From positions 29,166,425-29,226,424 of the forward strand of contig CAIIXF020000010.1 in the NCBI GenBank assembly GCA_903813345.2: a stretch of DNA of 60,000 nucleotides, given 5' to 3'. The position numbers and the translations under genes were made by a program. Source of the stretch: Owenia fusiformis. Lineage: Eukaryota > Annelida > Polychaeta > Sabellida > Oweniidae. Under the pieces are notes generated by a model. It saw only the letters and a list, made by a program, of their open reading frames with translations. It was not told the DNA's origin and did not search any database. Positions 46,590 through 59,075 of the stretch are shown one piece after another; the first letter of the stretch is position 1; each line of letters starts with the position of its first letter.

Positions 46590-48246
46590 TACAGTTTCGT
46601 TAACAGAATATTCTTAGAAAAAACCTAAAGGGTACAATATAGTTAATGAGAAAGTAAACTTATGCATTTGGGAGAAATAATCCTCCAAATGCAGGGTTCC
46701 AGGTATCATCCACTAAGTTCCTTTCTTCTTCCAGAAGAAGGAGGTAGGAGTTCGGGACGCCTGTGTTAGGAGGATGGGACAACTTTAATGCTACCTCGAC
46801 CCCCCTCCCTTCCAGGAAAATACGGAAATACTTTCATACTTATGGTCAATAAAGACCACATAGGGTCAAAATAGTCCAACAGAGATTAAATGTCAACTTT
46901 TGAAAAATTCTTATACTTTTATTTCTTTAAATTTGACTCAAAATTGGATTTATTTCAGGTTCCCGAAAAATATTACTCCACCCTGTTTCCCAAATCGACT
47001 TGTAAAAAGCTGAAACATTAATACATAAAATATTACAGTAATTATAAAGCCATTAATGACTACTCTAATCTAAAAACTATATGTTAGTTCTAATGATACC
47101 AAGCAATCCATATGCCAAACAACACGTGCAAAAAGCAACCAAAATGCTCTAAAACAACTGCTTAACCTCTCATAATATCAAAAATGCTCAGTTAATAAAT
47201 ATGTAAACCTCACATCATTTCAAAATATTTTTTGTAAAACATTCAAATAAATATTTTGTCCCAAAAGAAAAGTTCTTTGATGATTTGAAAATGAAACACA
47301 ATATATGAATATATAAATAATACATGGAGAATATATAAATAAATAAAAAATAAATGAAATGATGCAATATTTACACAATCATGATGTAATCTCCCATCGT
47401 AACATCAACAAATCACAGGCCTGCATCAAATCACTAAGCAACAAGATTAAATAAAAATAAACAAAAAAATAATCATGAAGGACATTAAAATCTTACAATA
47501 TCAAACAAATGAAATCAAAATAAATAAATAAAAAATATTTTGGATTTGATTTGATTCACAAGGCCTTGTTAAATGCTAATGTTACAATGGGGCATCATTT
47601 AGGATAAATCCAATACAGGGTTAGTTCAACATCTAATTTTGCATAATGTGTTAAATAATCTCAAAATCATTTATTTGTAATCATTTTTATAAATGTGAGA
47701 AACTGAATTAAGCATGGTGATTCAGAATTTGTTCACACGTTAGAAACTTTAAGTGGCCTATTTGTCATTTTTAACATTTTTATAATTTATAAATTTGGCA
47801 TAATTTTCAAATGGTCATTTGATCTACAAAATTAGTAATGTCCAGATTAAGCTTCCATTTTTCTTTTTACAGGATTTGAAATGGTGTCATCCTTAAAATG
47901 ATGCTAATTTAGTGTCATTATTCCTGACAATTATCGCAACCTGGTAAAATAAAACCACTTAAAGTCTTCTGATGTGCAAATTGTGCTGGGACATTATCTG
48001 TCTAGGATATTACTGTTACTCAAAATATCTTGTTGCTTGGAGTGACCAGATATTCCTCACAGTCAAAATCATGGCGATCGCTTAATTTTAAAAATCAAAT
48101 CAAAATATATTTTCTGGATGAACAGTCATAAAGTTCATAGACAAATCTATTCAAAAATTTCAAAAAAGAATCAACTTCTTTGAAATTTTATCGATATATT
48201 GAATGAAATTATATGATCGCCATGACGCCGTCTGCTTTTTGCTTGC
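46590..48246. other. Gene B intron, AT-rich, one miniature element
   Basis: Apart from the element at 46682 only low-complexity AT-rich DNA (ataaataaa-rich blocks around 47330 and 47520). Confidence 0.45.
46682..46773 (+). repeat. 92-bp miniature element, second CCTCCAAATGCAGG copy
   Basis: Left end cctccaaatgcagggttcca, right end cctgtgttaggagg. About 70 percent similar to 23579-23675 by eye. Confidence 0.6.
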
Positions 48247-48327
48247 CTTGAGTTGTTGAAGGTACGGTGGTGGTGGTTGGTGGTACTGGAGTGGTAGTAG
48301 TAGTAGTAGTAGTTGTGGTGGTAGTCG
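48247..48327 (-). CDS. Gene B Thr/Pro-rich mucin-like stalk exon
   Basis: 81 nt, phase 1 to 1, acceptor gttttaacttacag. The product is a run of threonines followed by PVPPTTTTVPSTTQ, a likely O-glycosylated rigid stalk on the extracellular side. The only donor that keeps phase 1 is CAAG|gcaagc, a GC-AG intron with an otherwise strong match. The first GT inside the exon would give the wrong phase. The exon includes an (ACT)n microsatellite, so allele length is likely variable. Upstream exons, presumably Ig domains, are not found before the right edge. Confidence 0.72.
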
Positions 48328-51239
48328 CTGTAAGTTAAAACATAGCACTAGTCTACTCATGATTCTCAAATGATTGAATTTAAGCGAGAATTTTTTCATG
48401 AGATGTTTTATGGCACGGACTGACGATTATCAGATTATCGGGTCTGGATTTATGTATTGTCAGTAGAGGATTATGGACATTTATGGACTAAATGTTAACC
48501 ATACCACCTTCATTAATTTCACTTAAATGTATTTTGGTCGATCCCTTCGATAACGTGCTGTGGGTTAGACTTTTTAATTATAAGGGTCAGTTATGGGGGA
48601 TTTTAGTAAAATGAACCATTTGACAGATTGTCATGTCTCCCAATTGAGATATGGTCAGGGGAATTTTTTCAAAATATTGTTTCAACTTCACAATGTAACA
48701 TCATGGTATAATAGAGACAATCGAATTTTAAAAATTGTAATTCATGACATTTTCAAGAATTAGCCCCCATTTTTGTTACACAGAGGAATGCTGGTTTGTT
48801 TTAGGGTGAAGCAAATGAACACAATCTTTACCCAATGGGCTTTTTGGACATTTGTTTAGGCATATGAAAGGAGTGGATGGGTTAAGGTTATATATTGAAA
48901 ACACCAGATTAATACATAGCTTCACCTATCTATAATTATACATGAGTTCCTATTACTTATTTATCATTATATATGTACCATTCTACCTCCACCAACAGAT
49001 ATTTCTACCCAATCCCTTCAGCTAAATTTCATTTAATCAGAATTACCTCAAGTTAAATCTTATATATATCTAGTATATAAATTATCTACATCTCGTCCTT
49101 TATATGAAAAAGTGCCATACAGACACTTTCTATTTAACTTAAGACAAAGAAAAATATTTATCTGAAGAAAGAGATCGCAATAACTATCAGTTTATTAAAC
49201 TTAGTGCAACAATCCATGTTGGTCTGTTTTTACACAGTCCCTTTATGTACATTTCCCGCTCATTGAATCAGGCCTCGGCTAAAATCCTAGCCACTGACAT
49301 TGCCCGTATTTTCTCCATATGCTAGCTGTGAAATCATCCTTTGTTCTTAACATTCTTCAACATAAGTCTCACAAATATTTGAATACATATAACTCAATGT
49401 TCCTGTCGTGTTCTATTAGAATTCATACCAAGATGTGACAAGACAGATCTACGTGAAACAAGATTGATCGAAAAGGGACCAATAAATCTAAATCACAGTT
49501 TTACATGGGCTCAAATTGGTCCTTTTTTCCAATAAGCCATTATAAGCTCTTTAAGAAACTCACATATTACCCATAGGAGCACAAATGGTGAAAAATGAGA
49601 ATTAGCGATTCAAAATATCATAAAGACCAGGAATAACGGATGTGCTTTGAATTTTGATGGGCTGTGGCAAGACATTTTGATAAGAGGTCGGGGAATTATG
49701 CCAGATAAGGAAAAGGCAAGGAATAGGCAAGGAATAGTCAGGAAATATCACATTGACATGACATAAGCATCATACAGATGTAGCTAACACAAATACAAGA
49801 GATTCTGATAGTATTTTCAAAATTTGAAACAAAACAGAGAAATATTAAAGCATGAAGGTTGAATATTTTGGATGAGACAAACATGTTCTCAAAATTGCCT
49901 ATTCGGTAAAAACATGATGTTTTATTAAAATTCTAGCAATTCTATTCATAAAATTATAGCAACATTCTTATAATTGCCGAACAATTTTTATATACCGATC
50001 TGAAATATTGACGAACCAATCCAATTCCAAAATGAATTTATGGTCTCTAGTCATGTCATTGACACAAATCAGCTAATACTAAATGATAAAAACACTGAAG
50101 TTAATTTGTAGCGGTTTATAAATGCTTTCCAATTCAGGAAATGCCAAAAGCGTTTAGTGTTACCCAAGAGATGCATTGTTAAATAAAACCCCCTCAGTCA
50201 CGAGGGAACCAAAAAATGCAAAAACGACACCATACAAATGCAAAAAAAGCATAACAAAGCAATAACCTTCTTCACCTCACATTAATATCAATGAAATGAT
50301 GCACATTTCTATAAAAATGAATGAATAGAACAAACAAAAGGTCTGCTTCGATCTAAGAGAATCCCAAAGGGATTGTAACAAAATGGCCACGTTAGAGTTA
50401 TATCTAGAATTACAGCCGCGTCACCCCTAGAGACGTAAAAAACAACCAACTGCCAAAAGCAGTTCCTAACAATCAATTACTGGAGCCCTTCACTTAAGAT
50501 AACGACTATTTAACGGCACTTACATCGCCGTAGCTTAAAGCCAATAAGTGTTATACACAAACCAGCGACTAGGGACCAATTCTTTCAAATGTATCTTCAT
50601 TACTTAGTTCAAGATATTGAGCTCCTGTATAAAGGTTAGACCAATCATGATCAATTTGATGAGACCCTCTCGGAAAGTTTACGATTTCATTCCCAAATTT
50701 GGCTAAAAGGGATGAAATTTTTATATTTGGTTAAAATTTTGAATATTGATATTATTTTATGTTAATCATTGCACCCATATTCTAATGTTTTTCTCAAAAT
50801 AAAATTGGACCATCTTAGAAATTGGATAGCAACATCTATCGAACAAATTATCCTCGACCAAAAGTGTTCCGCAAACAATATTGCCAATCTTGACTCCTCC
50901 ACTCAGTGGCTAAATGAATAGTTGCCATGGTTATTTATGTATTTTGCCGAAATATGTCATCCAATTTTATGTTATTGCAAATATGTCTGTCTCTTTATAG
51001 ATGTATACTGTTTTCCTTGCTGTTATTTGTGATTCAATATGGTATTGGAAATGCCTGATGTAAAAAGAACATGGTAAATGTCACGACTTTTGACTCCAGT
51101 AACATCCAATTGTAAAGCACAATAACTGAGTAATAACCTTATGCCAAACCATTACAATGTATATTAATTTCCGTGTTGTAATTCGTGACTTAATATGGTT
51201 TTAGAAACACCTAGTATATTTACAGAATTACAGCTAATC

Positions 51240-51345
51240 AAGGTATAAACATGCAAAATGTCACCACATGCCATTTGTTACAGATATCGACCGATGACTG
51301 TCAAATACCAACCACCATCCACAAAAAGTTGGAGACAGTATAAAT
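51240..51345 (+). repeat. Dispersed repeat, first member (second at 59697)
   Basis: Shares gcaaaatgtcaccac, tgccatttgttacag and tccacaaaaagttgg, in order, with 59697-59820. This copy lacks a block of about 20 bp present in the other. Confidence 0.7.
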
Positions 51346-52215
51346 ATGGGTACCTAATATGTAATAACCACTTGTAATGATGACATAAACAGACACATCC
51401 CCAAAAATCTGACTCGTTGCAAGCTCATCTACATCCTGATTTGTTGTACCTATGTCCCCAAAATCTCATTTGTTGACCTTAGCCTCCAAAATCTGATTTG
51501 TTCCACCTACATCCCCAAAAGTTGTTCTACCAAGACCCAAATAATCCTTTTCACCTATACCCCCCCCCCCAAAAAAAATAAAGAAAAATCCTCCATCTTC
51601 TACCTCCACCCTCCTCTGTATTTTTCGCATCATATATAAAACAAGACATATATTCAGCCTTGTGTAATATCTCCACATTCAAGTCAATTCTAGCTAAACA
51701 GCCAATATAAATTAATAGAAGGTCAGGTCACCTTTAGGTTAAAGGAAATTAGAAGGTAATCGCTAGAAGGTTAATTCTAAAGAATTATTTCTATGCGATT
51801 AATTTGTATTCAAGAAATCAACTGTGAGTATTCCAAGAATAAGAAGAAAGAGAAAAACAGTGATTACCCTTACAAAAAATTTAGTAAGTGTCACCGATAT
51901 TTTTCAAGTAACAACAAAATTCACAAAAAAACAGAGGTAAAAATCATGTAACTCAACCATGAGAAATTCATCTTCATATTTTTAAACACAAAATATTACA
52001 ACAATTTGTTGAATTTTGGTGAAAATCTTTGAATATGAAAATGTCTAAAAGATTGAGAGTTGTGATCCTAATAACTTCACGCTATCTCTTCACATTTAAG
52101 TCGAGTAGCTTCTTTATAAGCAAATCACAGAATAAATGCCATCATGAATCTTTGTATTGTCTCCACAAAACGAGAGAAAGAATGTTTCAGTGATTCAAAG
52201 AATAATTACATACTA

Positions 52216-52480
52216 CTACTGTTCTGCTAATATTCCAATAAAAGTCACTAAGGCACGAGGCATTAAACCATGAGTTAGGGAACCTTAACATAGATATGCA
52301 TATTTCTCTCAGGATAAACTCTGTATCTATAACCTCCCAGTAAAAAACTTTTTATCTACTAGTATTCTGCTAATATTCCAATAAAAGTCACTAAGGCACG
52401 AGGTATTAAATCATAGATAGGAAGTCTACGAATAGATATACATTTTTTCCCGAATAAACCCTGTATCCAAAACCTCCAAG
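52216..52480 (+). repeat. Direct duplication, period about 146 bp
   Basis: Both units carry ttctgctaatattccaataa and aagtcactaaggcacgagg, and close with a 'tgtatc(t/c)a(t/a)aacctcc(c/a)a' block. They have diverged by many substitutions. Confidence 0.75.
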
Positions 52481-53254
52481 TATACAGTACAATACAGATA
52501 TAGGAAATATCCCCCCTCCCTAAATATAATAATTATTTCCATGCTTGTTATCTTCCTAAAACCTATATTAATCATAACTATCACAGAACATAGATTTCTT
52601 ATGCTCTTTTGAAAACAACTTAATAATCTTACCAACTATGTTTAAGTATAAAACGCCAGAACCTGAAGTCTTTTTTACATATTTTTTGACAACTTTATTG
52701 AGCTGTTTCTTTGTAGTCTTGAAGCAATAGTAACCCAACTCTACAATAGATATCCCTCTAGCTAGTCTACGATTTTGAATAAAATATAAATTTGGTAATG
52801 CATTTTCCTGTATTATATAACAAAGAACCTGAGAAAAACCAAAGAATATATGAACAACCACTGAGGCAATAAAACCCCTGAAAATTATATTTATTTGTAT
52901 TACATTGGGACTTCATACAAAATACAATGAATAGTGTTTGATATTAGGCACAGGGGTCCAATTGTAACTTAATTCAAATTGATTTCTTTCAAGGTGTGTC
53001 ATAGTATAGCATAACGGATCCCAGGGCACAGATCAATTAAAGGTATATTACATTAATAAGTATTGATAAACCTAAGAAAGAGTAACAATACTCGTAAAAT
53101 AACTCTAAAATGATTTGTTAGGAGCAAAAATCAAAATATAAATTAATGAATATGACGCATTTGATAATTATTAAGTCAAGCGAAATAAGTCACCTTGCTC
53201 TTAAAATTAGATATTTTATAGGGGAATATATTTTCTGGTTACCACAATTAATAA

Positions 53255-53775
53255 ACACCTCCCTAGTGAAAACCTTTAAGAGAGAACCTCTCTAGTGAAC
53301 ACCTCTGAGTCTCCCTAAGTCAACACCCTTCCCTAATGTGGCCTTTTCTAATGAATACCCCGACCGAGTTAACACCTTCCTAGTTACCACATCTCTAGTA
53401 AACACTTCTTAATGAACATCTCTATTCCGAACACCTAGTCTCCCTAGTGAACACTTCTGCCTAGATGGCCTTTTCTAATGAATACCCCAACCCAGTTAAC
53501 ACCTTCCTAGTTGCCACATTTCTAGTGAACACTTCTTAATGAACATCTCTATTCCGAACACCTTGGAGTCTCCCTAGTGAACACTTCTGCCTAGATGGCC
53601 TTTTCTAATGAATACCCCGACCCAGTTAACACCTTCCTAGTTACCACATCTCTAGTGAACACTTCTTAATGAACACCTCTGAGTCTCCATAGTGAACACC
53701 TCTGTCTAATGTGGCCTTTTCTAGTGAATACCCCAACCCAGTTAACACCTAATGATCACCTCTTAGAGAACACCT
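53255..53775 (+). repeat. GTGAACACCT array with higher-order 130-bp repeat
   Basis: Tandem units around 'tagtgaacacctct' make up half a kilobase. From about 53340 to 53720 they are organised in a larger unit of about 130 bp (agtctccctagtgaacactt ... gaataccccgacccagttaa), present about three times. It shares words with the miniature elements at 2389 and 18537 but lacks their inverted ends. Confidence 0.8.
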
Positions 53776-54809
53776 TAGTGTCCCCTGGAGTAAAAACCTG
53801 TCACCAAGGTGATAACCCATTTGAACCAACCCTCCAATAAGAGATCAGACCCATAAACAGAGAACCTAGTAGCCCCTGGTCAGAGACAGTCTATTACAGA
53901 CAGTCTGTAAGTTCAATATCCTAGGATCAATGGACCCTCTGAACAATATTTTGAAAAGCTACATTTCTCATTGTTTCTTTTCAGGTAAAAACATATAATT
54001 CCCAAGGGTTAATAAAAAACACAATTCCAGAGGGAGTTCCGTGTTGTAAATTTCTTCGCTGTGACTAAGATTCAATTTTCCAATAACATCCACCAAGTTC
54101 AAACAATCGTTTGTGATTGGGGCTCAATATGGGGAAATATCAATATTTGCGGATTCAGCAATTTTCCAGTGTACGTGATTATCAAACAATATTGGAATGG
54201 CTAAATGAAATTATGGCCCAGCATTGATCAGATCACATTCTCAAAAGAACGAGGATGCTACGATTCCCATCCTCACGTCTCACAAACCAGTTTAAGTGAA
54301 TATGAGGAAAGGGGAACACAGAGGGGCTTATGTAAGACTTATCGTTCATGATCTAACCAATATTCTGTGTAATGTTTTTCAATATGCCACTTGAGATATT
54401 CTCAAACTACATCAGTATTTGGAAGTATACCAAGTGATAAATTGTAATTTGTTGGCATGAAACGAGGTCCAACATTCTTAAAGATTCATCATGACACACC
54501 ACAACCTTATTTAACACATCTTGAGTCATCTAAGGTATTTTGAAGAACGAAGGGCAGCGAAGGCTCTGGATGATTTTAAAAATATCGGAGCTGATTCTGT
54601 TTATAGCAGCGAACATTAATTATATTTTTGTAAGACCTGACATGATATGTTGAGTTCTTATCTTTGACTTTGATAATGTCATAAGTGATTAGATTGATAT
54701 TCCGTGTAGTGCATAGATTCTCAGCATGTACATTGAGTCAGAAGATGAAATATTGGAGTCATATTTTGAATCTAGGAATTGAGTAAGATTGATTGGAATA
54801 AGCAAGGAA

Positions 54810-54935
54810 AAAGTAAAAAGCATGTTGTAGACAGTCTAAATTATCCAAAAATGTCAAAAAATCGGGCAATTCATTCAAATTTTAGAGAGAAACTGAGTGA
54901 AATAAGTTAATATAAGGAGCAGACGGACATTCCAA
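54810..54935 (+). repeat. Dispersed 170-bp family, copy 8
   Basis: gtctaaattatccaaaaatg, ttcattcaaattttagagag, aaactgagtgaaataagtt and ggagcagacggacattcc. It marks the start of the dense cluster. Confidence 0.7.
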
Positions 54936-56399
54936 ACTCTGGGTGCTTACCCAAATATACTCATTTTTCTTAGCTTAGAATATCACGCTGTCATCAATAA
55001 ATAATAAAAACATGATAAGGTTTCTTTAATTCTTGAATTTTCCTACATGCTAAATACATTTGGTTCTGTTCCCATCAACACCATATCATGCTAATATTTC
55101 AAAGACCTATCTGATCTTTTCCATTTCTACATAATTTGGTTAACTAAATGCTCGTAAGTAAATGCATGATCACCTTTTCCTTGCCCATCCCACTAATTTC
55201 TTCTGCAATATTACATTCTTCTAAAACAACTCTCTGTACATGTATTTCATTAGACTCAGTATTAAGCTCCAAGACAACTCAGAAATTAAGGTACTGTAGG
55301 CGTTTTCTCTAATCAGGGAATTACTGAGCAAATATTAATTTGCTCCTGGAGAATGATACAGAATATCACAATTTTCTTATCGCGTATCACATATTAAGAT
55401 GTCGATTTGGTTGATGTGTGTTGACTGTATTCCAATTAATAAAATATATGTACAGGTTATTTTTGTATAGCAATAACCTAAGTTAATAAAACATCGTGTG
55501 ACAATTTTACTTAGAATGTATCAAATCGGTATTAAAACGTCACCTATATCATGCTCAATAATATTCAATCAAGTTTTATGAGGTAGATTCGGAAGTTCTG
55601 TCACACAGTTTAAACAATATCCAATATCACTGCGCTAGAACTTTGAATATCAAATGAAGCCAATAACTCAAACTAAATATTTAACCATATCTTTTTTAGT
55701 TATCTTTTACTGTCTTTCAGTAGACAGAGCCATTATCCTCTATATCTGGGTATTCCAATCACACCCAATGTGTATATTACGTTATTGACCGTTACGGTAG
55801 AACCCTCAAAATGGCATCTTGACGGTAATGTTTTAAATGAAGAAATTTGGCGATAAAGAGATGAATATGCAAGGAATAAACCACCTCAACATTAAGTTGA
55901 CACCCTGAATGGAATAACAATACAAAAATTTTGAACATGTTATTCATTTTTTTTCGAGATATCGTCAAACAGCAAAGATGGTTGAGATATATTTTGGTTG
56001 AGAAGTTCTAATAAGTTTCTAGCCTTCGCATCTCAAATGTCACGTATCAGAGTCTTACATTAATCATAAAATATACAAATCTATTCTTTTTGAGATAACA
56101 AAATCAGTCTGTGAAAGAAATCAAACCTCTTCTAAGATTTTGAAGATGCTAAACGTCTTATGAAATGCGGCAAAAATAGTTTGATTTTTAAACTGCTTCA
56201 TAACAGTGATAAACCTTAGTTTTCATCCTTTAGAACCCCTCAATTTTTAAACGATTTCAGAAAGGAAACAACAAGGACATTATTTATGTGAGGGTAGAAC
56301 ATCTGAGATATCATAAGATTGAATCAAACGGGGTCTTGGGCTAAGAATCAATATATTTATTTGATTCTGTCCCAGAAGAAAAATGGTACCACATATAGG
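54936..56399. other. AT-rich stretch, one weak repeat relic
   Basis: A decayed reversed family copy may lie at 55115-55220 (tttccatttctacataattt, ccttgcccatcccactaatt). Nothing else recognised. Confidence 0.4.
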
Positions 56400-56573
56400 G
56401 ATCACAAATCAAAATGTAAACTAGAATTGAAAGAAGTAGAATCAAGGAAGAGTGATGAAAACAAGTATGAAGAGAACAAGCTAAATTCTACGAAAATGCA
56501 AGAAAATCAGGCACTTTATTCAACTTTTAAAGAGAAATGGCATGGAATAAGAATGCAGTACAGACGGACATAA
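56400..56573 (+). repeat. Dispersed 170-bp family, copy 9
   Basis: gctaaattctacgaaaatgc, ttattcaacttttaaagaga and aatggcatggaataagaatg, ending cagacggac. It faces copy 10 head to head. Confidence 0.7.
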
Positions 56574-56697
56574 GTTATATTTTTTTGATTTGACGTTGAC
56601 GTACATCCATAAATATTGACCTCAGATAATTCCTCATAAGACCTTCACACGTATAATCCCTCTTCAAAACCCAACATGAAATGGGGTTTACCAATGT

Positions 56698-56880
56698 TAT
56701 AAATGTCCGTCTGCTCATGCTTATTTCACTCAATTTCTCTTTAAAATTTGAATGAAGTGTCCGATTTTCTTGCATTTCTATGTAATTTAGGATGTATAAC
56801 ACATTTGTATCTGCTTCATTCCTCGCTGATTTCTCTCTTTCCACTCTATTTTATGTTTTAAAACATGACCACATGAAATT
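56698..56880 (-). repeat. Dispersed 170-bp family, copy 10
   Basis: Reversed, full length: aaatgtccgtctgctcatgc, aaaatttgaatgaagtgtcc, ttgcatttctatgtaattta, cattcctcgctgatttctct, ttttaaaacatgaccaca. With copy 9 it makes an inverted pair about 125 bp apart. Confidence 0.75.
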
Positions 56881-57309
56881 TTAATTCTCCGTCTGCTAAA
56901 GCAAACATGCGTTACCGCTTATTAGATATCATAGCAGGTTATGAGCTACACTTATAATTGTTTTTGCAAAGAAGTGTTTTGCTATCATGTGTAGCAGTTC
57001 TCAAATGCTTTAAAACATTTCTTTTGATCTACATCTTTGAATAAAGCAACATCTCAGCACCTACACATTCAGAAGTCCCAAGAGCAGTTCTACTGTAATC
57101 TATCCCCCCTCCCCCAGAAAATAAAAATAATGCCAACAGTTACGAATATTGTTCATAATTGATGTCATATAACAAAAGTACTCATTCTATAGTTTTCAAC
57201 GCTTATTCTAACACGGGTATTCAATATATAGCCTTAAGAAAAAGATTACTTCCATAGACCAAAAAGATAAATGTGGCCTTTCTGAGTACTGTACCCTACC
57301 AAGGGTTCA

Positions 57310-57455
57310 TGTTTTAAGATGCAATATTCAGCGAAAAAGAGTGGAATTAGCAAGGAATTAAATGAACAGTCATGTAGTTAACACTTTTAATTGTACAAAA
57401 ATGCAAAAAACTCATACATTTCTTCCAAATTTTGTGGAGAAATCATGCAAATTAA
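57310..57455 (+). repeat. Dispersed 170-bp family, copy 11
   Basis: catgttttaagatgcaatat, aaaaagagtggaattagcaa, aacagtcatgtagttaacac and ttgtacaaaaatgcaaaaaa. The 3' third is diverged. Confidence 0.65.
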
Positions 57456-57994
57456 TAAGTTACGACCAGATATCTTTTGGAATTAGAGTAGGTTATCATG
57501 TGTAAGATATAGTGCAATAGACCATTGCACCAATTACAATAAGTGGCTTAAGTAATGAAGGGAAAACATTACAAGTTTTTTAAATTAAGTGAAAGGCCAA
57601 GCCAGGAGTATATTCACTTTGGTCCGACAGTTAACTGAACAATACATTGAGTTCTTTGAACAATACAAGATAAGTACATTATAGGGAGTGGTCTGAAACA
57701 ATTGAATAAATTTTTAAGAAATATCTAGTGTATAGTGACTGTTCTTTGATAACGTTTGCAACCTTTAGAGTAATATTGAGGATAAAACAATAGAAAAACA
57801 TACAATATAAGATAAGATAGTATTGGGGTATAATAGAACCAATACTGACTAGCAAACATGTATTTTCTTTTTTTATCATAAATGTACATACCAAACCATT
57901 AATCATGATTAAAATCCTACACATGATACATTTATTGAGGTGAAAACAACAATCAGTATGGAGATAACATACAATGATATCACAAAATGTTACA

Positions 57995-58165
57995 GGAAGA
58001 AGTCATATTTGAAACATGAAATACCGTGAAAAAGGGAGGAATTAGCAAGGAATAAGGCAATCAGACATAAAGTTTATGCCCTATATTATACAGAAATGCA
58101 AAAAAATTTGACACTTTATTCAAATTTTAGAGAGAAATGGAGTGAAATAAATATGAGCAGACAGC
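57995..58165 (+). repeat. Dispersed 170-bp family, copy 12
   Basis: tttgaaacatgaaataccgt, gggaggaattagcaaggaat, ttatacagaaatgcaaaaaa, tttattcaaattttagagag and aaatatgagcagacagcca: nearly full length. Confidence 0.75.
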
Positions 58166-58571
58166 CAACATGAAAGATGATCACTGTGTTCATGACATTC
58201 GAAACATATACTTCATATCATCAATCCTTATTAACAAGGAAGTGACTAATAACCATATAATTTCAATTTACAATCTATCATATTATCATGTATTGTCATT
58301 TGCTTTTTGCAATTAAAAGCTCGTTAATTTTTTGTGATCATGTTAATGACATCCTAGGTTGTATTTGATATAAAACCTCAAATAATTGTGACATTTTTTC
58401 AATTTCTGTTTGAATAATTTTCAAGCAATTTCATATATTTCATGTGAGATAGATAATGAAAATCAAAGGTAAACCATAATAACACCTTCTGCTATATATG
58501 AACATAATATGGAATGTGGAACCCCACAATCAAAAAACTACCACATATTTTATTTGATAATACTTCCATTA

Positions 58572-58750
58572 AAAAAACTCCAAGCCCCGACTAAGGGATT
58601 GTCACATCTTCCAATCACAATGCAGCTATAAAGACCAAGCCACGTCATGATTGAGAGAGGATCACTTAATCGCGACTCTGGTGTCAATTTATATCTTTTG
58701 CCATTACCCTTCATGTTGATATATGTTTTATCGCAATCGAACCCATTAGG
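58572..58750 (-). pseudogene. Possible degraded Ig-like exon
   Basis: Minus-strand open stretch of about 68 codons after a possible acceptor (aatatattag) in phase 1. Its base composition is less AT-rich than the surroundings. The peptide contains RYKLTPESRLS and, later, WLGLYSCIVIG, which resembles the E-F strands of an Ig domain (x-x-G-x-Y-x-C). The usual Asp before the Gly is Trp or Leu, no B-strand Cys/Trp pair is seen, and no good donor follows before a stop. It lies where an upstream Ig exon of gene B would be expected. Weak: chance is possible. Confidence 0.2.
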
Positions 58751-58959
58751 GTCCGCTAATATATTAACAATATCCATTTGTATATTCCATGATAAAATTA
58801 CATGACAAACATTATCAGTGCTTTATTTAGCTATAAATCATAATTAGTGGCAGAAAGGATTTCTACATATAGCCAAATGGTGTGATATGACATTTTAACT
58901 AATTACGGAATGGTGTAATATATATACATATATATAAATACAGAAAAAATTTCATGGTA

Positions 58960-59075
58960 GGCATGTTTTGAAATGTAAAATTATACAGAAATGAGAATAA
59001 TTAGTGATAATGATAATAAAGTAATCAGGCAAGAAGTCAACATTCTAAATTATACAGAAATGTAAGAAAATCTGT
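58960..59075 (+). repeat. Dispersed 170-bp family, copy 13 (5' part)
   Basis: catgttttgaaatgtaaaat, aaagtaatcaggcaagaagt and attctaaattatacagaaat; broken off afterwards. Confidence 0.65.

Larger units (their letters stand above)
48328..54800. other. Upstream gene B intron or flank: no exon recognised
   Basis: No Ig-type exon, signal peptide or strong splice pair was found on the minus strand. Contents: direct duplication at 52216, element-like pair member at 51240, and the GTGAACACC array at 53255. A C-rich/A-rich junction lies at 51560-51585. Confidence 0.45.

Noticed and set aside
50505-50535. Strong gtaagt donor on the minus strand (CTACGGCGAT|gtaagt) suggesting an exon.
   Set aside because: The only nearby acceptor would leave a 10-nt exon, and no open coding context was found.
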